From: Spirochaetota bacterium
Lineage (GTDB): Bacteria; Spirochaetota; Spirochaetia; Treponematales; UBA12059
Direction of reading: 5' to 3'
Length of the DNA: 64,000 nt
Assembly (NCBI GenBank): GCA_029560805.1
Contig: JAKQKE010000008.1
Span: 1-64,000, forward strand
The first letter of the stretch is position 1. Every line of letters starts with the position of its first letter. This document shows positions 8,454 through 17,079 of the stretch, in pieces. The notes beneath the pieces were generated by a model. It made no database searches and had not been told where the DNA came from. It saw nothing but the letters and a program-made list of their open reading frames with translations. Both the position numbers and the translations under genes were made by a program.

Positions 8454-9449
8454 CTAGTCGGAATCCTGCCGCTGAGCCAGCGCTATGACGACGAGTTCTA
8501 GCACTCGGCCCTTGATCGTATCAAGGGGATAGGGCGACTTGAAGCCGGCGGCGCTCCGATGACCGCCTCCGCCGAAGGACTGGGCTATCTGGGCTACGTT
8601 GATCGCCCCTTTGGACCTGAGGGAGCACCTGAGCAGACCCTCCTCGTTCTCCTTGAGGAAGATCGAGACCTCGACGTCGGCCGCCTGGAGCGGTACGTTG
8701 ATGAGGCCCTCGGCGTCTTGGCTCGATGAACCCGTCTCGGCGAGCATGCCGGAGGTAAGCGTCTGTACGGCGATCTTGTTGCCGCCGTATAGCTCGAGGG
8801 TGGCGAGCACGTCCTTGCGTAGCAGGAGCACGTTCACGGCCGACGACTCGTAGAGCGCGCCGTGGATCTTCGTCGGATCGGCTCCGGCGCGGACCAGCTC
8901 CAGCGCGGCCTCGAAGGTGTCGGCCGTCGTCTTGGAGTAGGCGAAGGAGCCGGTGTCGTAGACCATGCCGGCGAACAGGGCCGAGGCCGTTTCCTCGGTG
9001 AACACGTGCCCGAGTCGCTTTAGTATCAGGTAGAGCATCTCGCAGGTCGACGAGTAGCTCGGCGCGGAGCAGACGTTCGGGGCCGCGTCGCCCTTTACCT
9101 CGTGGTGGTCGATGATTATCAATCCCTTGGCCTTGGCGATGATGCGATCGGCCACCTCGCCCGCGTACATTATGTCGTTCGTGTCGAGTAGCACGCAGGT
9201 CGAGGCTCGTATCTCCTCGTCGTCGAGCCCGGCGTCGTCGATGCACTCGATGATGCCGGCCCTGTCTATGAACCTGTAGGTTTCGGAGTGCCTGTTGGCG
9301 TTGACGACGCGCACGCGTTTGCCGAGCGACGAAAGGGCTCTGGCGAGGGCGTACTCGGCTCCCAGCCCGTCCGCGTCGGGGCCCTCGTGCGACGAAAGGA
9401 TAAAATCGTCCCGGCCGGACAGGAACGCCGCGGCCTCGTCGATCGTCAT
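8454..9449 (-). CDS. DHH-family phosphoesterase (NrnA-like)
   Basis: A 331-residue DHH/DHHA1 phosphoesterase. Metal-binding motifs are in order: SHEGPDADGLG (His21, Asp25, Asp27), LLDTND, IIDHHEV and, later, VYDTGSF. The C-terminal DHHA1 substrate-binding motif is GGGGHRSAAGF near residue 300. NrnA-type members hydrolyse nanoRNA and 3'-phosphoadenosine 5'-phosphate; other relatives cleave c-di-AMP or pApA. The substrate here is not decided. The start overlaps the stop of the upstream vWA gene by four bases (ATGA), and the pallilysin-like gene follows after 38 bases. The three genes are probably one operon. Confidence 0.85.
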   Translation of the reverse strand: MTIDEAAAFLSGRDDFILSSHEGPDADGLGAEYALARALSSLGKRVRVVNANRHSETYRFIDRAGIIECIDDAGLDDEEIRASTCVLLDTNDIMYAGEVADRIIAKAKGLIIIDHHEVKGDAAPNVCSAPSYSSTCEMLYLILKRLGHVFTEETASALFAGMVYDTGSFAYSKTTADTFEAALELVRAGADPTKIHGALYESSAVNVLLLRKDVLATLELYGGNKIAVQTLTSGMLAETGSSSQDAEGLINVPLQAADVEVSIFLKENEEGLLRCSLRSKGAINVAQIAQSFGGGGHRSAAGFKSPYPLDTIKGRVLELVVIALAQRQDSD

Positions 9450-10366
9450 GCGGTAGGTTCCTCCGGCTCGTTCCCAGCGCCCCTATCCCTGCGACGCCGA
9501 CGCCTAAACGCGACGATGGCCACGACCAAGCCTATGGCTCCAGCCGCCGCCAGGCTCGCGGCCAAGGGCGCGCCGGCGAAGGAGGCCTTGCCGGAACCGT
9601 CGGCAGCGCGCGACGTCGCCTCCGTAGCGGCGCCCGTTCCGAACGAGGTTCCGGACGAGGTTCCGGTCTCCGCTCCGGGACCCACTGTCTCCGGCGGCTC
9701 AGTCCCGATACTCGCCGTTCCGTCGGCCGCCGCGACGCCCGAAGGCGCACCGGGTAAAGTCGGCTCCCGCCTGGCCGGCGGTTCGGACAGGGTGGTCATC
9801 AGCGAGCGCGCCTCGCCTTCGATGCGCGACGAGAGGCCGTAGCCTATGGTGATGACGCGGAACGCCCCCAGGTCGACGCGCTTGACGTACTCGAGTAGCG
9901 GATGCCTGACTACGTAGTCGGGAGCGTAATAGCGGGTGCCCTCCGGCGCCTCCTGGCGCTCGTCGGTGATAAGCAGGATGTACTTAGGGCGATCCGGCTG
10001 ACCTCGGGCCAGGATCAGGGTATCCATCTCGTCGAGGACGCCGCCGATGTCGGTAAAGCGGCCGTCGGCGACCAGAGAGTTCAGGCTACGCACGATGGCG
10101 GCGACGTCTTCCTCGCCCCGTACGTCTCCCTGCCAGACAGTCTCGGATCGGCCGTAGAACTCCAGGACGCTTACCCAGTCGCCCGGCTCGACGAGACGCC
10201 CGATGACCTCCCCGGCTGCGTAGCGCTTGGCGTCGTCGATAGCGTCGGCCATAGACAGGGATGTGTCGACGAGCAGTACGAAATCGACGCTCGTCGATCG
10301 CGACTCGCCGTACAGGCAGGCGAACGCCGTTACGAGTATAAGTACTAGTATGGTTCGTCTTCTCAT
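9446..10366 (-). CDS. Membrane-anchored von Willebrand factor A domain protein (Tp0750-like)
   Basis: A 306-residue protein with a signal peptide (residues 1-20), a vWA domain (about 27-190) and a long Gly/Ala/Thr/Pro linker. It ends in a C-terminal transmembrane helix (about 278-296) followed by arginines (RRRRRRDRG). The metal-ion-dependent adhesion site is visible as DTSLS (residues 34-38), a later threonine in GRFTDIGG and the TDE segment. The topology is signal, extracytoplasmic vWA, membrane anchor. In T. pallidum the neighbouring Tp0750 is recalled as a vWA-like protein expressed with pallilysin, which fits this order. It is the first gene of the minus-strand set, divergent from cfpA. 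Confidence 0.75.
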   Translation of the reverse strand: MRRRTILVLILVTAFACLYGESRSTSVDFVLLVDTSLSMADAIDDAKRYAAGEVIGRLVEPGDWVSVLEFYGRSETVWQGDVRGEEDVAAIVRSLNSLVADGRFTDIGGVLDEMDTLILARGQPDRPKYILLITDERQEAPEGTRYYAPDYVVRHPLLEYVKRVDLGAFRVITIGYGLSSRIEGEARSLMTTLSEPPARREPTLPGAPSGVAAADGTASIGTEPPETVGPGAETGTSSGTSFGTGAATEATSRAADGSGKASFAGAPLAASLAAAGAIGLVVAIVAFRRRRRRDRGAGNEPEEPTA

Positions 10367-10500
10367 GCTGCCTTCTATCGTTATTTTATTGACAGAAACA
10401 GCATTGCCTATTTTTTACCTATTTGCAAGCTAAAAAGGCGTATGAACGATATCTTCCATTAAAATTCAAATCATATCCAGTGGAAAAAAAGCCGAAGAGC

Positions 10501-10528
10501 TTTACATTTTTGCGTTTCGGGGTAGTAT
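10501..10528 (+). promoter_or_regulatory. Predicted promoter of cfpA
   Basis: TTTACA (10501-10506), a 16-base spacer and TAGTAT (10523-10528), within an unusually AT-rich divergent intergenic region (10367-10564). It would give a leader of about 30 bases with AAGGAG at 10553-10558 before the ATG at 10565. Runs of A and T at 10381-10500 could also serve the divergent vWA gene, but no convincing minus-strand boxes were found. Confidence 0.5.
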
Positions 10529-10564
10529 TGACGAGTATCGAAATTATACCGCAAGGAGAACCAC

Positions 10565-12622
10565 ATGGGCGCCATAGATCTTCCCAAGAGTCCTAACGTT
10601 TATCATCCCGAGAAGCCGAGCGCCGTCGGCTCCCGAAACTCTCTGGCACAGGAGAACCGAGACCAGCAGAAAGAGGTCGATCAGCTCCTGCACGAGGAGA
10701 CGAATAAGGTTCTCCACCACATCAACTCCAGGCTCCCCAAGGAGGTGCTCGAGCGCCTCGACGTGATGGGCGGCCTCAAGGAGAAGGTGTACAACTACTT
10801 CAACCAGAACTACCAGAACATGTTCAATCGCTATATCGTCACGACCGAGGACGAGATGGTGAAGAAGGTCAGGAACTTCATCGACAAGGAAGAGATGAAG
10901 TCCCTGGCGCGCTATACCCCAAAGGAAATAGCGACCCTGCTCGACGAGGTTGGCGGCGCCGACAAGTTCAACACCGGCGAGATCGAGAAGTCGATGGTCA
11001 ATATGTTCGGCCATCTCCAGGGGCATATTCAGCGCGGCGTCAACGAGCTGGAGAACCTGACCAACTCGCTTCTCAGGCAGAAGACCGATGTCGGTGCGTT
11101 CATCCGCGGCGAGAACGCCTACTCGGTGGTCAAGTGCGCCTTTAAGGATAACACCTACAAGCCCAAGACCGTCACCGACGTCAAGCTGTCGGTCAACATC
11201 CTCGACTCCGAGCTGATCAGCCCGATCTTCCATTATCAGGTCACCGTCGAGTACCTGATCAAGGACTTGATCGCCAAGCACATCATAGACACGATCGACA
11301 AGGACATCGAGGCGCTCAAGGACCAGCTGGTCGACGAGGGCAAGGAAGAACTGAACGATACCGAGATCATCTTCGAGCGCATGAAGAAGGTTAAGGATCA
11401 CACCGACGACGAGGTCGAGAACGTCAAGTCGAAGCGCTACTCGATAGTGGCCAAGGACCTGATGGACAGGATAAATAATCTCCGCGCCGAGATCGACCCG
11501 TCCACCTTCGACCAGCTCAACATCCGCGAGAATCTCAAGAAGATCATCGATATCGAGAACATCCGCAACCGCGGCTTCAACACCGCCGTCAACTCGATCA
11601 CCTCGATTCTCGACACCTCGAAGATGGGCTACCAGTACATCGAGAACCTCAAGAACGCCCGCCTCCTCTATATCCGCGAGTACGAGGATACCGATACCGC
11701 CCACCTCCCGGACGAGCGCTACCAGATCCGACTCCAGTACTACGATAACGCCCAGCTGATCGAGGAGCGCAAGGCCTACGACGTACAGATCACCAGCTTC
11801 GAGACCGAGGTCCAGCACCTCTGGGACGTGCTCGAGATGATGTACGAGGACTCCAAGTTCCTCAAGCGCATCACCGATTTCGACGATCTGGCCAAGCTCA
11901 TGAAGAGCAAAATCCGCAAGCGGATCAAGGAGAAGTCTGGCGAGCCCCTCTACGAAGACATCGCCAAGGTTTGGGACGAGATCGCCTTCGTCAAGCCTGC
12001 CGAGACCGACGTCGAGAGCCTGAACTGCACCTACATATACGAGAAGGACAAGGTCAAGAACCGCCTTATCCTGATGCGCGACAAGCTCAAGAACATGTAC
12101 GCCTACCAGTACCCGATCCAGCGCCGCGTCGTCGAGGACAGGCTGACCTTCCTCGAGAAGGAATTCCAGCGCTTCGACTACATGATCAACCCGTACCACA
12201 TCCAACCGGGCCTCCTCCTGGACGTGGATATCTGCTCGATCAAGCGCAAGAAGGCCACGCTCGACGGCATGGCCAACGTGCTCAACGAGTTCCTGCACGG
12301 CGTGTCCAAGGGCTTCCAGGACGCGGCGTTCGCCTCGTTCAGCCGCAGGCGATCCACCGTCCGCGAGGACATCGCCCAGAGCTTCGCCCCGGCGCAGATC
12401 GAGGACGCTCCCGAGTCGGCTTCGGCTGGCTACCTGGCCATGCTCAATGCCGAGCCCGAGTCCCCGGCCCTGCCGGAGGCGACCATGGCTACCGCAGCCA
12501 AGAAGCGCGGCGGGCGGCCTAAGGGAAGCGGGGTCGTCGACGCTACCCCCAAGAAGGCTGGCGCCAAGCGGGGACCCAAGCCGCGATCCAAGAAGGATGA
12601 GGGCGGCATCCGCGAACTCTAA
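10565..12622 (+). CDS. cfpA: Cytoplasmic filament protein A (CfpA)
   Basis: CfpA forms the ribbon of cytoplasmic filaments that runs under the inner membrane along treponemal cells and is linked to chromosome structure and cell division. The 685-residue product has a length close to the known treponemal protein and a highly conserved N-terminus. It is highly charged and mostly helical, with no signal peptide or membrane segment. Codon use appears strongly biased toward C-ending codons, as expected for an abundant protein. The C-terminal 45 residues form a basic tail with two AT-hook-like motifs, GGRPKGSG (649-656) and RGPKPRSK (669-676). A strong Shine-Dalgarno precedes the gene and a strong terminator follows. 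Confidence 0.93.
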   Translation: MGAIDLPKSPNVYHPEKPSAVGSRNSLAQENRDQQKEVDQLLHEETNKVLHHINSRLPKEVLERLDVMGGLKEKVYNYFNQNYQNMFNRYIVTTEDEMVKKVRNFIDKEEMKSLARYTPKEIATLLDEVGGADKFNTGEIEKSMVNMFGHLQGHIQRGVNELENLTNSLLRQKTDVGAFIRGENAYSVVKCAFKDNTYKPKTVTDVKLSVNILDSELISPIFHYQVTVEYLIKDLIAKHIIDTIDKDIEALKDQLVDEGKEELNDTEIIFERMKKVKDHTDDEVENVKSKRYSIVAKDLMDRINNLRAEIDPSTFDQLNIRENLKKIIDIENIRNRGFNTAVNSITSILDTSKMGYQYIENLKNARLLYIREYEDTDTAHLPDERYQIRLQYYDNAQLIEERKAYDVQITSFETEVQHLWDVLEMMYEDSKFLKRITDFDDLAKLMKSKIRKRIKEKSGEPLYEDIAKVWDEIAFVKPAETDVESLNCTYIYEKDKVKNRLILMRDKLKNMYAYQYPIQRRVVEDRLTFLEKEFQRFDYMINPYHIQPGLLLDVDICSIKRKKATLDGMANVLNEFLHGVSKGFQDAAFASFSRRRSTVREDIAQSFAPAQIEDAPESASAGYLAMLNAEPESPALPEATMATAAKKRGGRPKGSGVVDATPKKAGAKRGPKPRSKKDEGGIREL

Positions 12623-12637
12623 GCGAGCGTAGCGAAC

Positions 12638-12666
12638 GCGCCCCCCGGTCTTCGGGGGGCGCTTTT
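12638..12666 (+). terminator. Intrinsic terminator of cfpA
   Basis: A perfect 10-bp stem, GCGCCCCCCG (12638-12647) with CGGGGGGCGC (12653-12662), a 5-base loop and TTTT at 12663-12666. It separates cfpA from the HPr-like gene. Confidence 0.85.
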
Positions 12667-12685
12667 CATTAAGGAAGGGGAAAGC

Positions 12686-13723
12686 ATGATTGCCTCGAGC
12701 TGCAAGTACGAGTCCTTGTCATCCAGGGAAACGTTCAACGCGTCGGTTCGTCATGTCAAGACGACGGTGGCCTTGGCCGAGAGGATCGCCGGGGGCGAGA
12801 ACCTGGCGGATGCGCTTGACGCCTTGATCGCCGACAAGACCGTAAGCGGCGACGAGATACTGCCGTTCGTCTCGATGTTGCTCATCGATAAGTTCGGGTA
12901 CCGAGCGGCCGCGAAGAACGCCCAATCCACCGTGTCCGGTTTCGAAGCGGCGCTCAAGGCCACGGCCTCCTGGAACGCGTTCGACTTGGTGATGCTCTAT
13001 AACCACCCGGATGTCGGTGTCATAGCGGTCAATCCCAAGAACCCGGCCCACGCCGCCAAGATAGACCGCGTCAATAAGTCGGAGCTGCTCGTTGCCTACG
13101 TCGGCCGCTTCGGCAAGGACTATGACGCCTCGCTCGCTGAGAAAGCTGCTGACGCGCTCCTGGCCCTGTACGGCGGCGAGTCTCCTAAGGAGATTCCCGC
13201 CCTGCTTAAGGGACCATGCGTGTACAAGGCCCCGAAGGAAGCGCCGGCCCCGAAGCCGACGAGGGCTCCCAAGGTATCGAAGGGCGCTAAGCCCCAGAAG
13301 TCCAAGGACGGAGCCACGGCAAAGGCGGCGGCTCCCGTAGCGGAACGGCTTCCCGCCGCGACCCAGAAGCCTGCGCCCGGGCCGAAGGCCGGCTCCAGGA
13401 TGACCCCGATGTACGGCGTGCTCGTCACGAACGAACTGTTCCACAACGGCAACGTCGAGGCCTGGAAGCGCATCATCGACAGCTTCAAGGTCAAGCACCC
13501 GGACCTCGACGTGCTCGTCTACTACGACGGCGAGCGCATCGTCAACCTGAACGCGCTGTTCAAGTGGGGCAAGGTCAAGCACGGTAGCGTTATCCAGTTC
13601 GCGGTCGCCGGTGAGAACATCTGCGACGTGGCGAAGCTGCAACGCTACTTGGCGCAGGGCGCGAGCCCGATGTTCGAGGCCTTCCTACGCGGTCCGGTCA
13701 ACGGCGTCCTGGCGCTCTTTTGA
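12686..13723 (+). CDS. Protein with a C-terminal HPr-like domain
   Basis: A 345-residue cytosolic protein in three parts: a helical N-terminal domain (about 1-175), an Ala/Pro/Lys-rich linker (about 176-240) and a C-terminal domain (about 243-335). The last part aligns by eye with PTS phosphocarrier HPr. Its ELFHNGNVEAW places His253 where HPr has the phosphorylated His15. VNLNALFKWGKVKHGSVIQF matches the HPr segment around Ser46, but the serine is absent, and the Arg-Pro after the histidine is replaced. AAGGAAGGGG precedes the ATG. The gene ends 13 bases before the PPDK-type gene, so the two are co-transcribed. The HPr relation is an inference; the N-terminal domain is unrecognised. Confidence 0.6.
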   Translation: MIASSCKYESLSSRETFNASVRHVKTTVALAERIAGGENLADALDALIADKTVSGDEILPFVSMLLIDKFGYRAAAKNAQSTVSGFEAALKATASWNAFDLVMLYNHPDVGVIAVNPKNPAHAAKIDRVNKSELLVAYVGRFGKDYDASLAEKAADALLALYGGESPKEIPALLKGPCVYKAPKEAPAPKPTRAPKVSKGAKPQKSKDGATAKAAAPVAERLPAATQKPAPGPKAGSRMTPMYGVLVTNELFHNGNVEAWKRIIDSFKVKHPDLDVLVYYDGERIVNLNALFKWGKVKHGSVIQFAVAGENICDVAKLQRYLAQGASPMFEAFLRGPVNGVLALF

Positions 13724-13736
13724 GTAAGGAGAAACC

Positions 13737-16376
13737 ATGAAAGCCAATGTGCACTTCTTCAGCCAGAAGGAATCCATAGCCAAAGGCATCGACCTCGAGA
13801 CGCTCGGTCAGCGCGGCAGGCAGGCGAACGAATTCTCCGAGCTCGGTTTTCCCATACTACCTGGCTTCATCGTCGACTCGGGAGTCGCCTCGCGGCTGGC
13901 CGAGGAGGACGTCGTCACGGCGGTCAAGCCGGCCCTGCGCAAGGTATCGGCCATAGTCAACAAGGCCTATGGCGACGATGCCGAACCGCTCCTCCTCAAG
14001 ATTGTCATCTCGCCGAACCTCGCCATCTCGAACTACCCGACGCTCCACAACTTTGGGCTCGTGCGTTCGTCGGTCCAGGGCTTCAACCGCAACGTCGGCG
14101 AGAACTTCGGCGCCCACGAGGTGGCCTTCCTGGCCAGGGGAATGCTCAAGATAGAGGAGCGCATCGCCGAGCTCGAGGGGCGCGACAAGGACGTGGCCAA
14201 GATCCGCGAGCGCATCGTGGCGGCCAGCAAGACCCTGGACTCCGATAAGCCCGGGGCCAAGGCCGAGGCGCTGATGGCCTCCTACGAGGATCTGCTACCG
14301 GCTGGTTTCTTCGACGACGCCTGGACTCAGCTCGAACTGGCCTTGAAGCGCATCTCCAAGATGCTCGACCTGGACGACCAGGACGACGACGATACGGCCA
14401 TACTCGTCCAGCCAATGGTCTACGGCAATTACGGTAAAGGCTCGTGCTCCGGTTCGTTCTTCACGAGGAACGTGGTCAACGGCGACAAGACGCTACAGGG
14501 CGAGTTCTTCGAGGAGCACTTTGACGAGCTTGGCGCCACCGGCAACGATATCAATAAGATAGCCCCGGTCCACCTCAAAGAGCTCAGGCGTATAGCCGCC
14601 TCGCTCGAGGATCATCACAGGGAGATCCGGCAGATACGCTTCACGATCGAGAAGAACAACCTGTGGCTGATCGAGCAACGGCAGGTTGTCGCGAAGAGCA
14701 CCCAGGCCGACCTGAAGCTATACCTCGACCTGAACTCGCGCAAGGTCGTCGATGACGCCTTCGTGATCAACTCGATCCAGCCGGGGCGTCTTAACGAGAT
14801 ACTCCATCCTATCGTCGACCTGAGCTCGGTCAAGAAGCTGCCGTTCACATCCGGCGGCATCACCGGCGCCCCGGGCGCAGCGATAGGCCGCGTCTACTTC
14901 ACGACCGAGACGCTCATCGAGGCCTACAGGGTTGCCCAACAGAAGGGCGAGGATAAGCGATTCATCCTGGTCATGCCGTCGACCTTCGCCGAGGACGTCA
15001 AGGCCATCGAGGTCGCGACGGGCGTGCTGTCCTGCGAAGGCGGCTACTCGGCGCACGCCTCGGTCGTGGCGCGCCAGTACGGCAAGGTCTCCCTCGTCAA
15101 GCCGGAGATGAGGATTCGCGGCAAGAAGGCGACGATAGGCGAGCTGGCGGTTTCCGAAGGCGACTATATCACCATCAATGTGCCGTACTACGGCGAGCCG
15201 ACGATCTGGCTCGGTAAGGCGTCGCTGATCGAGCCGGATCCCGCCGAGTCGGGCCTGTTCGAGTTCATCGCCATCGTCAAGAAGCACATGAAGCACTTCG
15301 GCGTTCGCGCCAATGCCGACAGCCCGAGGGACGCCGCCCTGGCCCTGTCCTTCGGCGCCGACGGCATTGGCCTCTGCCGCACCGAGCACATGTTCTTCAA
15401 CGATAAGCGCATCAACGTCTTCAGGGAGATGATACTCGCGGATTCGGTGGAGGCTCGCGAGAAGGCTCTCGGTAAGCTCGAGGTGATGCAGCGCGACGAT
15501 TTCTATGGGATCCTCAAGACGATGGCCGGCAAGGACGTTACGATCCGGCTCCTCGACGCCCCGCTCCATGAATTCATGCCGCACAACGACGCCGAGTTCG
15601 AGAGCTTCATGGCCTACCTCGGCTCCGGCAAGAAGGGGTACAAGGCGCCGTCTAAGGCGGAGATCCGGGCGCGCATCGAGGCGCTGGCCGAATTCAACCC
15701 GATGCTCGGCCACCGCGGCTGCCGCATCGCGGTCAGCTACCCCGAGATCTACGCGATGCAGACGCGGGCCATCTTCCAGGCCGCCTATAAGCTGCGTGAC
15801 GAGAAGGTGGACGTGCGACCGGAGATCATGATACCGATCGTGATGAACGCCTCGGAGCTAAAGCTGATCGTCTACGGTAAGAAGATCGAAGGCAAGGCCT
15901 ACAAGGGCATCGTCGAGATCGAGGAGGACGCGCGCAAGGTGCTGAAGGCGAAGCCAATAGAGTACCACGTCGGGACGATGATAGAGCTTCCCGCGGCGGC
16001 GCTCACCGCCGGGGAGATCGCCAAGTACAGCGAGTTCTTCAGCTTCGGCACGAACGACCTGACTCAGACGACGCTCGGCATCAGCCGCGACGACTTCAAT
16101 ACCTTCATGCCCGACTACTCGCAGTTCGACCTGGTGGAGGGCAACCCGTTTTCCAATCTAGTCACTCCGGTCAAGGAACTCGTCGCCATGGCCACGAGGC
16201 GCGGCCGTATGACGCGGCCGAGCCTGCACGTGGGGCTCTGCGGGGAGCACGGCGCCAATCCCGACAACGTGCGCTTCTGCATGGAAGCCGGCCTGGACTA
16301 TGTCTCGTGTTCACCGTACTCGGTGCCGATCGCGTGCCTGGCCGTGGCCCAAGCCGAACTGGAGCGCTCCAAGTAA
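13737..16376 (+). CDS. Pyruvate phosphate dikinase-type PEP-utilising enzyme with diverged nucleotide lobe
   Basis: An 879-residue protein with the PPDK domain order. The central swivelling domain keeps the phospho-histidine in GGYSAHASVVAR (His440). The C-terminal PEP/pyruvate barrel is well conserved: GLCRTEHMFF, RLLDAPLHEF, NPMLGHRGCR, FSFGTNDLTQTT and the catalytic Cys835 in GLCGEHG. The N-terminal ATP-grasp lobe is much less typical. The glycine-rich GGKG start is GQRGRQANEF, and the usual VRS...SMPGMMDT segment is replaced by an LLLKIVISPNLAISNY-type sequence. VQPMVYGN and FFTRN remain recognisable. Standard PPDK makes ATP and pyruvate from AMP, PPi and PEP; ATP use here is uncertain. 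It lies 13 bases after the HPr-like gene. Confidence 0.75.
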   Translation: MKANVHFFSQKESIAKGIDLETLGQRGRQANEFSELGFPILPGFIVDSGVASRLAEEDVVTAVKPALRKVSAIVNKAYGDDAEPLLLKIVISPNLAISNYPTLHNFGLVRSSVQGFNRNVGENFGAHEVAFLARGMLKIEERIAELEGRDKDVAKIRERIVAASKTLDSDKPGAKAEALMASYEDLLPAGFFDDAWTQLELALKRISKMLDLDDQDDDDTAILVQPMVYGNYGKGSCSGSFFTRNVVNGDKTLQGEFFEEHFDELGATGNDINKIAPVHLKELRRIAASLEDHHREIRQIRFTIEKNNLWLIEQRQVVAKSTQADLKLYLDLNSRKVVDDAFVINSIQPGRLNEILHPIVDLSSVKKLPFTSGGITGAPGAAIGRVYFTTETLIEAYRVAQQKGEDKRFILVMPSTFAEDVKAIEVATGVLSCEGGYSAHASVVARQYGKVSLVKPEMRIRGKKATIGELAVSEGDYITINVPYYGEPTIWLGKASLIEPDPAESGLFEFIAIVKKHMKHFGVRANADSPRDAALALSFGADGIGLCRTEHMFFNDKRINVFREMILADSVEAREKALGKLEVMQRDDFYGILKTMAGKDVTIRLLDAPLHEFMPHNDAEFESFMAYLGSGKKGYKAPSKAEIRARIEALAEFNPMLGHRGCRIAVSYPEIYAMQTRAIFQAAYKLRDEKVDVRPEIMIPIVMNASELKLIVYGKKIEGKAYKGIVEIEEDARKVLKAKPIEYHVGTMIELPAAALTAGEIAKYSEFFSFGTNDLTQTTLGISRDDFNTFMPDYSQFDLVEGNPFSNLVTPVKELVAMATRRGRMTRPSLHVGLCGEHGANPDNVRFCMEAGLDYVSCSPYSVPIACLAVAQAELERSK

Positions 16377-16392
16377 GCCACCGCTCAGTAAG

Positions 16393-16426
16393 CAAGAAGC
16401 CGTCCGGATTCCCGGACGGCTTCTTG
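16393..16426. terminator. Bidirectional hairpin terminator between convergent genes
   Basis: A perfect 15-bp stem (16393-16407 with 16412-16426) with a 4-base loop. It lies between the plus-strand PPDK-type gene and the minus-strand gene ending at 16462. The arm bases provide short T-rich ends (TTCTTG) on both strands. Confidence 0.8.
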
Positions 16427-16461
16427 TATCATAGCGATAATTTGCCGCGGCTATGGCCGGC

Positions 16462-17019
16462 CTAGCTCGTATACTCCCACTTGAGGGCGTCCTGGATCTT
16501 GACGCCGAGTCCCTTGGCGACCTTCTTGGCATCGACCATAGGTACGCCGGCCTCTTTATTGAAGGTCTTCTCGAAGAACAGCGTCATGCTTTCGTAGACG
16601 TCGGGCAGGTTGAAGAAGATGAAAGCGAAATTGACCCCGGCCGGCTTCATTACCGTGAACGAGGTATAGGACATAATCGCTTCCTTGCTCGAGTATATCT
16701 TCGTCTGGTTCTTACAGGTATGCAGGTCTAGCTCGGAAAAGCGGTGCGGAATCTGCTCCTGGCTGGAGCGGACGTAGGGCTCCTCGGCCTTCTTCGGATA
16801 ATTGGCCGGCTCGATCAGTATGTGCAACTTCTTGCCATCGGTCTGGAAGGTCAGCCCGTTGTCGGCGGGATAGATGGACTTGACGTTATTGTACGAGACC
16901 ACCTCGTAACGTGAATAGGCTGAGCTTGGGCTGAAGAACGACGATACAATGAAGCCCTGATCGCTCGGCAGCATACTCTTCTGATAGGCGTCGAACAGGT
17001 CCATCGCTTTAACCGGCAT
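16462..17019 (-). CDS. Conserved-looking hypothetical protein
   Basis: A 185-residue soluble protein with no signal peptide or membrane helix. The middle has alternating beta-type segments (YEVVSYNNVKSIYPADNG, KLHILIEPANYP). The C-terminal third ends in KKVAKGLGVKIQDALKWEYTS, which looks helical. I recognise no family or catalytic motif. The start at 17019 is preferred to an upstream in-frame codon (17076) because TTAGGAGGA lies just before it. A promoter (17048-17076) lies between it and the TPR gene, so it probably has its own transcript although it shares the strand. Confidence 0.65.
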   Translation of the reverse strand: MPVKAMDLFDAYQKSMLPSDQGFIVSSFFSPSSAYSRYEVVSYNNVKSIYPADNGLTFQTDGKKLHILIEPANYPKKAEEPYVRSSQEQIPHRFSELDLHTCKNQTKIYSSKEAIMSYTSFTVMKPAGVNFAFIFFNLPDVYESMTLFFEKTFNKEAGVPMVDAKKVAKGLGVKIQDALKWEYTS

Positions 17020-17047
17020 ATGATTCCTCCTAAGAAGTACTGATAGT

Positions 17048-17076
17048 AGGATACGATATAATGGCGATCCGCTCAA
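17048..17076 (-). promoter_or_regulatory. Predicted sigma70 promoter of the 16462-17019 gene
   Basis: Read on the minus strand: TTGAGC (17076-17071), a 17-base spacer and TATCCT (17053-17048). The leader of about 22 bases contains the AGGAGG site. Confidence 0.5.
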
Positions 17077-17079
17077 TGA

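Noticed and set aside
10528..10550. TTGACG ... TATACC as the cfpA promoter
   Set aside because: The spacer is only 11 bases, so the TTTACA-16-TAGTAT pair just upstream is preferred.
10544..12298. A 584-codon minus-strand open frame antisense to cfpA
   Set aside because: It mirrors the codon bias of cfpA, is rich in Leu/Val/Asp/Glu as expected for an antisense frame, shows no motif, and has no promoter or ribosome site.
14718..15713. A 331-codon minus-strand frame within the PPDK-type gene
   Set aside because: Typical high-GC shadow frame; the plus-strand product has catalytic motifs throughout this stretch.
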